From Hymenobacter norwichensis DSM 15439 (GTDB taxonomy: Bacteria; Bacteroidota; Bacteroidia; Cytophagales; Hymenobacteraceae), in assembly GCF_000420705.1 (NCBI RefSeq), contig NZ_ATVL01000009.1, positions 372,001-436,000 of the forward strand: a stretch of DNA of 64,000 bases, read 5' to 3'. The notes under the pieces are model-generated. The model was not told the DNA's origin. It saw nothing but the letters and a program-made list of their open reading frames with translations, and made no database searches. Position 1 is the stretch's first letter; every line of letters starts with the position of its first letter. Positions 1 through 9,974 of the stretch are shown piece by piece. A program made the translations under genes and the position numbers.

Positions 1-5
1 GACGC

Positions 6-32
6 TTGAAGTGCTTGTAGAGTACACTTCAA
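6..32. repeat. Short inverted repeat at the window edge
   Basis: TTGAAGTG at 6-13 is complementary to CACTTCAA at 25-32, with an 11-nt loop. It lies just past the 3' end of the Crp/Fnr gene and could be part of a transcription end, but there is no clear T-tract. Confidence 0.3.
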
Positions 33-70
33 AGGTCTGAGCCCAAGCGAGCAGAAAACGTTAACAAACG

Positions 71-664
71 CTAAGAAATACGGGCGTCGTTTTCTAGTAG
101 TCGCGCCCGAATGCGGCTCAGCGACACGGCCGTAACCCCTAGGTAGGAGGCAATGTAGTGCTGCGGTATTCGTTCCAGAATCTTGGTTTTATGGCTTTGC
201 AGCAGGGCGCGGTAGCGTTGCTCAGGGCTAAGCAACAGCAATTCCGCCAGCCGAGCATCGGTGCCTAGCAAGTGATATTCGGCTAGTAGCCGGCCAAACC
301 GCTCATATACCGGGTATACATCGTAGAGGCTACGGAGCAGCACGTATGGGAAGACAAGCACCTGAGTGGGAGCAAGGGCCTGAATGCTGAAGGCACTTGG
401 CTGCCCCGTAAGGCAGCTTTGATAAGAACCCATCAAATGGTTCTCGAAAAAGAAATACGTGGTTTTCTCTTCGCCGTCCGCGCTTGTGTAATACAGGCGG
501 CAGGCCCCCGAAAGCACCAACGCTAATTCACTACTGGGCTGCTGCTGAGTTACAAACAGTTCACGCCGGGATAGTAGGCGCGTCTGCAAGGCCTCTGCCA
601 ATGGTGCCCACTCCACATCGGTAAGTGCCACAAAACGATGGATATAAGCTCGCAAGGGATGCAT
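71..664 (-). CDS. Crp/Fnr family transcriptional regulator
   Basis: A 197-residue protein with the layout of the Crp/Fnr family: an N-terminal cyclic-nucleotide-binding-like beta-barrel (about residues 20-120, including the stretch LALVLSGACRLYY) and a C-terminal winged helix near residues 160-190 (YIASYLGVTAVSLSRIR) that would bind DNA. No cysteine cluster for an Fnr-type iron-sulfur centre is visible, so the ligand is unknown. Family members of this size in Bacteroidota are usually single-gene regulators. It is transcribed alone, away from the tRNA. The sequence TATCTTG lies a few bases before the ATG, so transcription may begin close to the start codon. The family call is firm; targets cannot be read from the sequence. 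Confidence 0.85.
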   Translation of the reverse strand: MHPLRAYIHRFVALTDVEWAPLAEALQTRLLSRRELFVTQQQPSSELALVLSGACRLYYTSADGEEKTTYFFFENHLMGSYQSCLTGQPSAFSIQALAPTQVLVFPYVLLRSLYDVYPVYERFGRLLAEYHLLGTDARLAELLLLSPEQRYRALLQSHKTKILERIPQHYIASYLGVTAVSLSRIRARLLENDARIS

Positions 665-710
665 GCCGCAAGATAGGTGCTCAGCGGTTTATGACATCTA
701 GGCAAACAAA

Positions 711-741
711 AAACCCGCTTATCTGTCTGATAAGCGGGTTT
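711..741 (-). terminator. Rho-independent terminator of tRNA-Glu
   Basis: A perfect 13-bp stem (AAACCCGCTTATC / GATAAGCGGGTTT) with a 5-nt loop. Read on the minus strand it is followed by TTTTTTGTTT, so it ends the leftward tRNA transcript. Confidence 0.85.
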
Positions 742-768
742 CAATGCAAAGCCAAAGCAGAAGGCTAG

Positions 769-840
769 TAGTCCGTAGGGGAATCGAACCCCTGTTGGTA
801 GAATGAAAATCTACTGTCCTAACCCCTAGACGAACGGACC
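769..840 (-). tRNA. tRNA-Glu (anticodon UUC)
   Basis: On the minus strand a full cloverleaf can be drawn: acceptor GGTCCGT pairing with ACGGACT (a G-U at the first pair), a D-arm containing the GGGGTTA loop, anticodon stem GTAGA/TCTAC with loop TTTTCAT giving anticodon TTC, and a T-arm with GGTTCGATTCC. CCA is not encoded. It stands alone with its own promoter and terminator. Confidence 0.95.
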
Positions 841-870
841 AGATAAACGGCCTTTTCTGTTTTGGTGGTG

Positions 871-900
871 CAAAGATAGATGTTTGCCTCTTACAGGCAA
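871..900 (-). promoter_or_regulatory. Promoter of tRNA-Glu (Bacteroidota type)
   Basis: On the minus strand TTG at 900-898 is followed after 19 nt by TATCTTTG at 878-871, an exact match to the TAnnTTTG -7 element. The tRNA 5' end lies about 30 nt downstream, implying a short processed leader. Confidence 0.75.
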
Positions 901-999
901 GCACGCAGTTGAAAAAAAGTTAAGACAGCATCTAAACCAGCTGATAATCAATGAAAAAAAATTCCTTTTCGTTGAATATATCATAGACTGCGTAGTGAT

Positions 1000-1030
1000 T
1001 TGGCGAAGTACCTTGAGCCCTGTACCTTCG
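1000..1030 (+). promoter_or_regulatory. Candidate promoter of the GAPDH gene
   Basis: TTG at 1000-1002, a 20-nt spacer and TACCTTCG at 1023-1030 (one mismatch to TAnnTTTG). This predicts a start near 1037 and a leader of about 50 nt before the ATG at 1089. Confidence 0.5.
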
Positions 1031-1088
1031 CTCCGTGTTTTTCACCCGGCCTACACAGGCCGTTAAACTCCCCATTCCCCTTACTAAT

Positions 1089-2096
1089 ATGGCTAAAATC
1101 AAAGTCGCCATCAACGGTTTCGGCCGGATTGGCCGTCTGACGTTCAAAGCGCTGTTGGAGCGCGACAACGTGGAAGTTGTGGCTATCAACGACCTAACTG
1201 ACAACAAGACGCTGGCCCACCTGCTCAAGTTCGACTCGGTACACGGCCGCTTCAAAGGCACCGTAGCCTACGACGAAGAGAGCCTGACCGTAAATGGCCA
1301 GCGCATTCACGCTCTGGCTGAGCGCGACCCCAAGCTGCTGCCCTGGGGCGACATGGGCGTTGACGTAGTGCTGGAATCGACGGGCCGCTTCGTGGACGAA
1401 GCCGGTGCTGGCCAGCACCTGACGGCTGGTGCCAAGAAAGTGGTTATTTCGGCTCCTGCTACTGGCAACATCCCCACAGTGGTACTCGGCGTGAACGAGG
1501 ACATCCTGACGGGCGAAGAAACCATCCTCAGCAACGCAAGCTGCACCACCAACTGCCTGGCCCCCATGGCCAAGGTACTGGACGACGCTTTCGGTATTGA
1601 GAAAGGCTACATCACCACGGTGCACGCCTACACCTCCGACCAGAACCTGCAAGATGCACCGCACAAGGACCTGCGCCGGGCCCGCGCTGCCGCTTATAGC
1701 ATCATCCCAACCAGCACGGGTGCCGCCAAAGCCGTAGGGCTGGTGCTGCCCCAGTTGAAGGGTAAGCTCGATGGTATTGCCATGCGCGTGCCTATTCCGG
1801 ACGGTTCTACCACCGACCTGACGGTAATCCTGAAGAAGGAAGTAACCAAAGAGCAAATCAACGAGGCCATGAAAGCTGCTGCTGATGGCCCGCTGAAAGG
1901 CATTCTGGAGTACAGCACCGACCCGTTGGTAAGCATCGACATCGTGGGCAATCCGTCTTCGTGCGTATTCGATTCGCAACTGACTTCAGCCAACGGCTCG
2001 TTGGTGAAAGTGGTGGGCTGGTACGACAACGAAACCGGCTATAGCACCCGCACCGCCGACCTGATTCAGAAGCTCGGCGAGAAAATGAACGGCTAA
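1089..2096 (+). CDS. gap: Type I glyceraldehyde-3-phosphate dehydrogenase
   Basis: Cytosolic glycolytic enzyme that oxidises glyceraldehyde 3-phosphate to 1,3-bisphosphoglycerate with NAD. The 335-residue protein has the Rossmann motif GFGRIGR at residues 10-16, the catalytic SCTTNC motif with Cys152, and the C-terminal WYDNE signature. The start at 1089 (MAKIKVAINGFG) is chosen because it gives the usual GAPDH N-terminus; an upstream in-frame GTG/ATG extension would add 18 unlike residues. It is monocistronic, with its own promoter and a strong terminator. Whether it prefers NAD or NADP was not settled. Confidence 0.97.
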   Translation: MAKIKVAINGFGRIGRLTFKALLERDNVEVVAINDLTDNKTLAHLLKFDSVHGRFKGTVAYDEESLTVNGQRIHALAERDPKLLPWGDMGVDVVLESTGRFVDEAGAGQHLTAGAKKVVISAPATGNIPTVVLGVNEDILTGEETILSNASCTTNCLAPMAKVLDDAFGIEKGYITTVHAYTSDQNLQDAPHKDLRRARAAAYSIIPTSTGAAKAVGLVLPQLKGKLDGIAMRVPIPDGSTTDLTVILKKEVTKEQINEAMKAAADGPLKGILEYSTDPLVSIDIVGNPSSCVFDSQLTSANGSLVKVVGWYDNETGYSTRTADLIQKLGEKMNG

Positions 2097-2110
2097 GCTG
2101 TCATTCTTAA

Positions 2111-2156
2111 GCAATAAAAAAGGGGTTCCCACCAGTGGGAACCCCTTTTTTATTGC
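2111..2156. terminator. Strong terminator after gap
   Basis: A near-perfect stem of about 20 bp (GCAATAAAAAAGGGGTTCCC and its complement) with an A-run on the left and a T-run on the right, so it can work in both directions. Confidence 0.9.
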
Positions 2157-2258
2157 TTGAATCGTAAGAACCATGCACTGGCGAGCGGGTACCAGTTGCC
2201 TCGGTACGTGGCGTTTAGAGTAGATAGAACAACTTTTTTCGAGGGGCTGACATCCGGC

Positions 2259-2289
2259 TTCGAGAAGAGAGGCCGGAATTTTATGTTTG
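2259..2289 (+). promoter_or_regulatory. Candidate promoter of the thiamine operon
   Basis: TATGTTTG at 2282-2289 fits the TAnnTTTG -7 element exactly. Twenty bases upstream is TTC (2259-2261) in place of TTG. A start near 2296 would put the whole TPP riboswitch in the leader. Confidence 0.5.
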
Positions 2290-2327
2290 GCGCTTCCGGT
2301 GCTTTGCGCTAGGTTAGCGCCGTAAAC

Positions 2328-2403
2328 TTTAGGGGTGTCCTGCTGGCCAGGACTGAGATGATACCCTTTGAACCTGATCAGGCTGATACCTGCGAAGGGA
2401 AAA
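2328..2403 (+). promoter_or_regulatory. TPP riboswitch (THI element)
   Basis: The conserved THI-box elements appear in order: GGGGTG (2332-2337), CTGAGA (2353-2358), ACCCTTTGAACCTGATC (from 2363) and CTGCGAAGGGA (ending at 2400). These are the pyrimidine- and pyrophosphate-sensing helices of the TPP aptamer. It sits upstream of thiS-thiC and is expected to lower expression when thiamine pyrophosphate is plentiful. Confidence 0.95.
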
Positions 2404-2479
2404 GTACCAGAGTGTCTGTGGGTGCGCCTGTGCGTGCTCAAGATGCGCGCCTACTATTGTTTATAGTTTGATTTTCAAC

Positions 2480-2496
2480 CAACTAGCTACTAGTTG
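2480..2496 (+). promoter_or_regulatory. Start-codon hairpin, possible riboswitch expression platform
   Basis: CAACTAG (2480-2486) and CTAGTTG (2490-2496) form a perfect 7-bp stem that ends one base before the thiS ATG at 2498. Such a hairpin could block ribosome entry and so act as a translational switch. Its coupling to the TPP aptamer is inferred. Confidence 0.45.
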
Positions 2497-2497
2497 C

Positions 2498-2701
2498 ATG
2501 ATCTACTATGTAAACAATACACCGCAGGAAGCCCCCGCTGCCCGCACTATTGCCGAAGCCCTGACGGAGCTGAGCTTTGCCAGCCCGCGCGGTGTGGCCG
2601 TGGCTGTTAATGGCACCGTAGTGCCCCGCTCAGAGTGGCCCGGCTACGCCCTCCAACCCAACGATCGACTCACCATCATCCGCGCTACTCAGGGCGGCTA
2701 G
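2498..2701 (+). CDS. thiS: Sulfur carrier protein ThiS
   Basis: A 67-residue ubiquitin-like protein ending in the required Gly-Gly tail (ATQGG). ThiF adenylates the C-terminal glycine, which becomes a thiocarboxylate that gives sulfur to the thiazole ring made by ThiG. The ATG at 2498 gives MIYYVNN, a normal ThiS start; the TTG at 2468 would add ten residues and include the hairpin region. First gene after the TPP riboswitch and 30 nt before thiC. Confidence 0.92.
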   Translation: MIYYVNNTPQEAPAARTIAEALTELSFASPRGVAVAVNGTVVPRSEWPGYALQPNDRLTIIRATQGG

Positions 2702-2731
2702 CCCGCGTGTTCCTTCCTTTTTCCTTTCCCG

Positions 2732-4606
<1,875 letters not shown>

Positions 4607-4680
4607 ATCAGTTGTCGGTTGCGGGTTGTCAGCTTGTTCTGGCGAGCCTAAACACTGCTAACTGGCAACTCGCAATTCTT
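4607..4680. repeat. Imperfect inverted repeat between thiC and thiD
   Basis: GGTTGCGGGTTGTCAGC near 4618-4634 is largely complementary to GCTAACTGGCAACTCGCAAT near 4656-4675. It looks like a small palindromic intergenic repeat inside the operon and has no T-tract. Confidence 0.4.
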
Positions 4681-5448
4681 ATGCGCCCATACGCCCTCAG
4701 TATTGCCGGCTTCGACCCTAGCGGCGGGGCCGGCTTGCTCGCCGATTGCAAGACGCTGGAGGCCAACGAGGTGTACGGGCTGGGCGTGTGCACGGCCCTG
4801 ACGGTGCAAAACGACGTGCAATTTGAGCGGGTAAGCTGGGTTTCCGCCGCCGACATTCAGGAGCAGGCCCAACTGCTGTTCGCTCAGTTTTCCATCGACT
4901 ACGTGAAGATTGGGTTGCTGGAAAGCATAGCACAGCTGCCGGAGCTACTGGCGTGGCTGCGGGTCCAGAATCCGCAGGTGCACATTGTATGGGACCCGGT
5001 GCTGAAAGCCAGCGCGGGCTACGAGTTTCATGCGGGGCCGCCGCGGGAACTGGTGGAGGTGGTGTGCTCGTCGTTGGCGCTACTCACGCCCAACCGGCCC
5101 GAGATGTTGCGCCTGTGGCCGGCGGCCAGCGCCGAGGAAGCTGCCGCGGCGGTTAGTGTTTTCTGCCCGGTGCTGCTCAAAGGCGGCCACGACGAGGGCG
5201 CTCTGGCCACAGATGTGCTTTTCCTGAACGGCGAGCAGTACCCTTTTTCTGCCCTCCGATTGCCACACGGCGAGAAGCACGGCAGCGGTTGCGTGTTGTC
5301 GGCGGCAGTGCTGGCGCATCTGGCGTGGGGCGCGTCGTTGGTGGAAGCCTGTCGTGCTGGCAAAATCTATACTACCAAGGTGCTGGCCAGCAACCCAACG
5401 CTGCTAGGCTATCATTTCATTTCTTCGCAATGCCATGGACATGAGTAA
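4681..5448 (+). CDS. thiD: Hydroxymethylpyrimidine/phosphomethylpyrimidine kinase ThiD
   Basis: Ribokinase-fold kinase that phosphorylates HMP to HMP-P and then HMP-PP. The N-terminal SIAGFDPSGGAG (residues 6-17) is the ThiD substrate/ATP motif, and GEKHGSGCVLSAA near residues 198-210 is the anion hole with the catalytic cysteine or aspartate region of the family. The ATG at 4681 gives the usual start MRPYALSIAG; an in-frame GTG farther upstream would read through the intergenic repeat. 255 residues. Its end overlaps thiE by 14 nt, so the two are probably translationally coupled. Confidence 0.94.
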   Translation: MRPYALSIAGFDPSGGAGLLADCKTLEANEVYGLGVCTALTVQNDVQFERVSWVSAADIQEQAQLLFAQFSIDYVKIGLLESIAQLPELLAWLRVQNPQVHIVWDPVLKASAGYEFHAGPPRELVEVVCSSLALLTPNRPEMLRLWPAASAEEAAAAVSVFCPVLLKGGHDEGALATDVLFLNGEQYPFSALRLPHGEKHGSGCVLSAAVLAHLAWGASLVEACRAGKIYTTKVLASNPTLLGYHFISSQCHGHE

Positions 5449-6061
5449 ACTACATTTTATTGCGGCTTCTCCACAGCAAGCGGAACAAGCTTGTGCTGGC
5501 GGTGTGCGCTGGGTGCAGCTACGGGTGAAAAACGTGCCGCCCGATGAGTGGGAAGAACTGGCCCGCGTGACGCAGCAAGTCTGCCGGCGCTACGGTGCCA
5601 AGTTGATTATCAACGACAACCCCCAACTGGCTTATACTATCGGGGCTGACGGGGTGCACTTGGGCAAACAGGATATGCCACCCGCCGAAGCCCGTGCTAT
5701 CCTTGGGCCGGGGCCTATTATTGGGGGTACTGCTAATACCTTCGAGGATGTGCAGCAACTGGCCGCCGCAGGTGTCGATTATATCGGGCTGGGACCGTTC
5801 CGCTTCACTACCACCAAGCAGAATCTGAGCCCGATTTTGGGGATGGCAGGCTATCAAGCCATTCTGCATCAAATGTGTGCGGCTGGCCTGACCGTCCCAG
5901 TTATTGCCATTGGCGGTATTCTGAGGGCTGATTTGCCGGAGCTGTTAGCGGCCGGTCTGCACGGCGTGGCAGTGTCGGGTGCCATTTCAAACGCCCCCGA
6001 CCCAGCCGCCGAAGCCACGCTTTTCCTGAACCAGTTGCACCCGCAAAACACGCTCGTATGA
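5435..6061 (+). CDS. thiE: Thiamine phosphate synthase ThiE
   Basis: TIM-barrel enzyme joining HMP-PP and thiazole phosphate into thiamine phosphate. The 208-residue protein shows the ThiE motifs LIINDN, DGVHLGKQDMPP, IGGTANT, GLGPFRFTTTK and AIGGI in order. It overlaps thiD (14 nt) and thiG (4 nt, ATGA). An ATG at 5441 is an alternative start two codons later. This is the canonical ThiE of the locus; a second, divergent member is encoded at 9089-9709. Confidence 0.95.
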   Translation: MDMSKLHFIAASPQQAEQACAGGVRWVQLRVKNVPPDEWEELARVTQQVCRRYGAKLIINDNPQLAYTIGADGVHLGKQDMPPAEARAILGPGPIIGGTANTFEDVQQLAAAGVDYIGLGPFRFTTTKQNLSPILGMAGYQAILHQMCAAGLTVPVIAIGGILRADLPELLAAGLHGVAVSGAISNAPDPAAEATLFLNQLHPQNTLV

Positions 6062-6831
6062 TTACGGAACCACTCGTTATTGCCGACCGGCAGTTTTCCT
6101 CCCGCCTCTTCACGGGCACCGGCAAATTCAGCTCCGCGGCCCTGATGGAAGACGCCCTGCTGGCTTCGGGCTCGGAGTTGGTGACGGTGGCGCTGAAGCG
6201 TGTTGATGTTACCGATGCCGATGATGACTTGCTCAGCTACCTCAGCCACCCGCAGTTCCAACTATTACCCAACACTTCGGGCGTGCGGACGGCCAAAGAG
6301 GCGGTTTTTGCGGCCCAGCTGGCGCGCGAAGCGCTGGAAACCAACTGGCTGAAGCTGGAAATCCACCCTGACCCCAAGTATCTGCTGCCTGACCCCGTAG
6401 AAACGCTGAAAGCGGCCGAGGAACTGGTGAAGCTTGGCTTTGTGGTCCTGCCTTACGTTCATGCCGACCCGGTGCTGTGCAAGCGGCTGGAGGAAGTGGG
6501 GGTGGCGGCCGTCATGCCGCTGGGCGCGCCCATTGGCACTAATCAGGGGTTACTCACCAAGGAATTTCTGGAAATCATCATCGGGCAGAGCAGGGTGCCA
6601 GTGGTGGTGGATGCCGGGCTGGGGGCGCCTTCTCACGCGGCGGCGGCCATGGAACTGGGTGCCGATGCCGTACTCGTCAACACGGCTATTGCGGTATCCG
6701 GGCAGCCGGTGGCTATGGCGCAGGCGTTTCGGCTGGCCGTGGAAGCCGGCCGCATGGCTTATGAGGCTCGGCTGGCAGCGCCGCTGGTACAGGCCGTGGC
6801 CAGTAGTCCGCTCACCGCTTTTCTGGACTGA
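6058..6831 (+). CDS. thiG: Thiazole synthase ThiG
   Basis: Makes thiazole phosphate from 1-deoxyxylulose 5-phosphate, dehydroglycine and ThiS thiocarboxylate. The 257-residue TIM barrel has the family stretches RLFTGTGKF, LEIHPDPKYLLPD, MPLGAPIGTNQGL and VVDAGLGAPSHAA; the Schiff-base lysine lies in LKLEIH. The start codon overlaps the thiE stop (ATGA), and thiH starts one base after its stop, so it is tightly embedded in the operon. Confidence 0.96.
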   Translation: MITEPLVIADRQFSSRLFTGTGKFSSAALMEDALLASGSELVTVALKRVDVTDADDDLLSYLSHPQFQLLPNTSGVRTAKEAVFAAQLAREALETNWLKLEIHPDPKYLLPDPVETLKAAEELVKLGFVVLPYVHADPVLCKRLEEVGVAAVMPLGAPIGTNQGLLTKEFLEIIIGQSRVPVVVDAGLGAPSHAAAAMELGADAVLVNTAIAVSGQPVAMAQAFRLAVEAGRMAYEARLAAPLVQAVASSPLTAFLD

Positions 6832-6832
6832 T

Positions 6833-7951
6833 ATGAGCTTCCAACCCATTTTCGAGGCCCACCCCTGGGACGACACCAAGCGCAGTATCTACGCCAAAAC
6901 TACCGCCGACGTGGAGCAGGCCTTGCGCGCGCCTAAACGCACGCTGGAAGATTTCAAGGCCCTGATTTCGCCGGCCGCCGCGCCTTACCTGGAGCAGATG
7001 GCCCAACTCAGCAACCAGCTCACGCTAAAGCGGTTCGGTAATACGGTGCAGCTCTACGTGCCGCTGTATCTGTCCAATGAGTGCCAGAATATCTGCACGT
7101 ACTGTGGCTTTAGCCTCGACAACAACATCCGGCGGCGCACCCTCAGCAGCGTGGAAATTCTGCGGGAGGCGGCCGTGCTGAAGGAGTGGGGCTACGAGCA
7201 CGTGCTGCTCGTGACGGGGGAGGCGAACCAGATGGTAGGCGTTGAGTACCTGCGCAATGCGCTCCGCACGCTACGGCCCCACTTCGCGCATCTATCTATG
7301 GAAGTACAGCCGCTCAGCCAGACCGACTACGAGCTGCTGATTCCGGAAGGGCTGAACACAGTGCTGGTGTATCAGGAAACCTATCATCAGGAAGACTACA
7401 AAAAGCACCACCCTAAAGGCAAGAAATCCAACTTCCAGTACCGCCTTGATACCCCCGACCGGCTGGGCCGCGCCGGGATCCACAAGATGGGCCTGGGCGT
7501 GCTGTTCGGGCTGGAAGACTGGCGGACTGATAGTTTCTTTACGGCCTTGCACCTCAGCTACTTGGAGAAGACGTACTGGCAAACCAAGTACAGCTTGTCG
7601 TTTCCACGGCTGCGGCCAGCCGAAGGGCTACTGCAACCCAAAGTGGAAATGTCGGACCGGGAACTGGTGCAGCTGATTTGCGCCTATCGGTTGCTGAACG
7701 AGGAAGTGGAGCTGTCGATTTCCACCCGCGAAACGCCCACGTTCCGAGACAATATCGTCCGGCTGGGCATTACCTCGATGAGTGCCGGCTCCAAAACCAA
7801 CCCCGGCGGCTACGTGGTGGAGCCGGAGTCGTTGGAGCAGTTTGAAATTTCCGATGAGCGCAGCCCTGCCGCCATTGCCGCTATGCTCCGCCGCCAGGGC
7901 TACGAGCCGGTCTGGAAAGATTGGGACCACGCTTTGAGTAGTAGGGTATGA
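6833..7951 (+). CDS. thiH: 2-iminoacetate (dehydroglycine) synthase ThiH
   Basis: Radical SAM tyrosine lyase supplying dehydroglycine to ThiG. The CX3CX2C motif that binds the 4Fe-4S cluster is CQNICTYC at residues 84-91. Length (372 aa) is normal. The ATG at 6833 lies one base after the thiG stop; a longer in-frame reading starting inside thiG is a shadow. Because ThiH uses tyrosine and needs low oxygen tension, rather than the ThiO glycine oxidase, the sequence shows the anaerobe-type route to the thiazole. Confidence 0.95.
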   Translation: MSFQPIFEAHPWDDTKRSIYAKTTADVEQALRAPKRTLEDFKALISPAAAPYLEQMAQLSNQLTLKRFGNTVQLYVPLYLSNECQNICTYCGFSLDNNIRRRTLSSVEILREAAVLKEWGYEHVLLVTGEANQMVGVEYLRNALRTLRPHFAHLSMEVQPLSQTDYELLIPEGLNTVLVYQETYHQEDYKKHHPKGKKSNFQYRLDTPDRLGRAGIHKMGLGVLFGLEDWRTDSFFTALHLSYLEKTYWQTKYSLSFPRLRPAEGLLQPKVEMSDRELVQLICAYRLLNEEVELSISTRETPTFRDNIVRLGITSMSAGSKTNPGGYVVEPESLEQFEISDERSPAAIAAMLRRQGYEPVWKDWDHALSSRV

Positions 7952-8047
7952 GTAGCAAGTAGTTGGACTTTTTGCAAGTGGCTCCTTGTCTACTATTCGC
8001 GTCGGTTCCCGCTACTAACTGCTTATGAATTACTACTGTACTCACTA

Positions 8048-9103
8048 ATGACCAGCGCCCAACAAAACCGCTACTCCCGGCACATCACGCTGCCCGAAAT
8101 TGGGCTGTCCGGCCAGCAGAAGCTAGCCCAGGCCTCGGTGCTGGTGGTGGGTTGCGGCGGCCTAGGCTGCCCTGTGCTCCAATACCTGACGGCGGCCGGC
8201 GTGGGCACCATCGGGTTGCTTGATGCCGATACCGTAGCCGAAAGCAACTTGCAGCGCCAAGTGCTTTATGCCACCGCCGACGTGGGCCAGCGCAAAGTGG
8301 ACGTGGCCCGGCAAAAGCTAGCGGCTTTGAACCCGCACGTTGCCTTTCATGCCCAGGCCGTGCGCCTAACCGCCGCCAACGCGCTGGATATCTTGCCCGC
8401 GTACGACGTGGTAGTAGACTGTTCCGACAATTTCGCTACTCGTTACCTCGTCAATGATGCGTGCGTGCTGCTGGGCAAGCCGCTGGTATTTGGCGCCATC
8501 TTCCGGTTCGAGGGCCAGCTCAGCGTCTTCAACTACCAGGGCGGCCCCACGTACCGATGCCTCTACCCCGAGCCTCCCGCCCCCGACGAAATGCCCAACT
8601 GCGCGGATAGCGGCGTGCTGGGCGTGTTGCCCGGCATCATCGGGACGCTCCAAGCCAACGAAACCCTGAAAATCCTGCTGGGTTTAGGCGAAGTGGCATC
8701 GGGTAAGCTGCTGGTGATGAATAGCCTAAATCTGAGCTTCGAGAGCTTCGAATTCGAAGCCCAACCTGCTAACCAGCAACTCAAGCAACTGGTTGACTAC
8801 GAGGTACTGTGCGGTACAGGTATCCAGGAAATCACCGCCGCCGATTTGAAGCAGAAGCTAGCCGCCGGTGAGCAACTGCAGCTCCTGGATGTGCGCGAGC
8901 CGCACGAATACGCGCAATACAACATTGGCGGACGGTTGTTGCCGCTGGGCGAACTGACGCAGCACTTGGATACGTTGGCGCCGACCGTGCCAATTGTGGT
9001 GCATTGCCAGTCGGGCGGTCGGAGCCGGCAGGCGGCGCGCTTGCTACAGGAGCAGGGGTTTCCGGTGGTGTATTCGCTGCGAAACGGGCTAGCGGATTTC
9101 TGA
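8048..9103 (+). CDS. thiF: ThiF/MoeB-type adenylyltransferase with C-terminal rhodanese domain
   Basis: E1-like enzyme that adenylates the ThiS C-terminus. The ATP-binding Rossmann motif GCGGLG is at residues 35-40, and LYATADVGQRKVDVA fits the family. A rhodanese domain occupies about residues 265-351, with the active Cys320 in HCQSGGRS; it could pass sulfur directly to ThiS. The same architecture serves molybdopterin synthesis in MoeB/MOCS3 proteins, but the operon setting points to thiamine. 96 nt separate it from thiH. Its 3' end overlaps the convergent gene at 9089-9709 by 15 nt. Confidence 0.9.
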   Translation: MTSAQQNRYSRHITLPEIGLSGQQKLAQASVLVVGCGGLGCPVLQYLTAAGVGTIGLLDADTVAESNLQRQVLYATADVGQRKVDVARQKLAALNPHVAFHAQAVRLTAANALDILPAYDVVVDCSDNFATRYLVNDACVLLGKPLVFGAIFRFEGQLSVFNYQGGPTYRCLYPEPPAPDEMPNCADSGVLGVLPGIIGTLQANETLKILLGLGEVASGKLLVMNSLNLSFESFEFEAQPANQQLKQLVDYEVLCGTGIQEITAADLKQKLAAGEQLQLLDVREPHEYAQYNIGGRLLPLGELTQHLDTLAPTVPIVVHCQSGGRSRQAARLLQEQGFPVVYSLRNGLADF

Positions 9104-9709
9104 TTGTAGCTGGCGAAACGCCGCTACTGGGTCGGGTTGCTGCCAGATGCCGCCCAGCACGGCCGCCCCGGCAAAGTCAGCCTGCTGCACTTGGGCAATG
9201 TTGGCAGGCATTATGCCCCCAAGCGCTACTACTTGCGGGACGTAGCCGCCGCGGCATTGCCATTGCTTTATGGCTTGTTGCACCGCCTCCAAGCGGAAGT
9301 TGCTGCGGTAGTCGGCTTTGCTGGTGCTGTCGAAGATGGGACTCAGAAAAACGTACTGGTAACGACGGCGGTGCCGTGCCACCTCGGCCAAGCTATGGAA
9401 CGAGGTGGAAACGCTCCGGCCCCATAGCTTGCGTAGCAAGGCCGGCGTTTGGGGTTGCAGCCGGCTTTTCTCGGTCAGATGAATACCCTTTAGGTTGTAG
9501 CGCATGGCCAACTCGTAGTGGCTATGCACCACCAGCCGCGCATGATACTGCAGCGGAATCAGCTGCAAGTAGCTCTCCATTTCCGCCATAGTCCAGCCTG
9601 GCTTGCGCAAGTGCGCCACCGCCAAGCCGTGCTCGAACAGGCGAACCAGCAAGTTGGGCTCGGTGGCTACTTGTTTAGGCTGGGTGATAACCAGGAGAGT
9701 AAACGGCAT
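9089..9709 (-). CDS. ThiE/TenI-like thiamine phosphate synthase family protein
   Basis: A 206-residue TIM-barrel protein related to ThiE. It keeps KGIHLTEKSR, SVSTSFHS, SPIFDSTSK and ALGGI in the positions of ThiE motifs, but lacks the ThiE INDN/NDR loop, where HSHYELAM is found. TenI proteins of this kind tautomerise thiazole phosphate, so that role is more likely than a second ThiE activity; this is inference. It is convergent with the thiamine operon and overlaps thiF by 15 nt at the 3' ends, and is not under the riboswitch seen here. Confidence 0.82.
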   Translation of the reverse strand: MPFTLLVITQPKQVATEPNLLVRLFEHGLAVAHLRKPGWTMAEMESYLQLIPLQYHARLVVHSHYELAMRYNLKGIHLTEKSRLQPQTPALLRKLWGRSVSTSFHSLAEVARHRRRYQYVFLSPIFDSTSKADYRSNFRLEAVQQAIKQWQCRGGYVPQVVALGGIMPANIAQVQQADFAGAAVLGGIWQQPDPVAAFRQLQSEIR

Positions 9710-9930
9710 AACGCAACGCAGCGTAAAGTAAGCACGGCGCTAAAGTAACGCTGCTCTAAGTGCGGCGCCATAACGCACGGCCTAGCCACACAAAGTTTCA
9801 AGCAGCTGAATACTGGGTATAGGAGGACTAGTATCCAGCCTTGTTGAAGCCCTGCTATACTTACGAAGTCGAATTAGCGTAGTGCTCATGCCGCCAGAAA
9901 CGAAGCACCGCTTCGTGGTACCGCACGCCG

Positions 9931-9938
9931 TACCTTTG
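9931..9938 (+). promoter_or_regulatory. -7 element upstream of the lipid kinase gene
   Basis: TACCTTTG matches the Bacteroidota TAnnTTTG element exactly. It lies inside the longest possible reading frame of the next gene and so argues for a start codon downstream of about 9945, which is the GTG at 9975. Confidence 0.5.
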
Positions 9939-9974
9939 CGCAGCTACCCAGTCACTCCGTTACTCTCTTCATCG

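Noticed and set aside
1194..1979. Long reading frame on the minus strand inside the GAPDH gene
   Set aside because: It is a shadow of a GC-rich, highly conserved gene; no family similarity and no promoter.
6434..6832. N-terminal extension of ThiH overlapping thiG
   Set aside because: Arg/Trp-rich translation in another frame of thiG; the ATG at 6833 gives the normal ThiH N-terminus.
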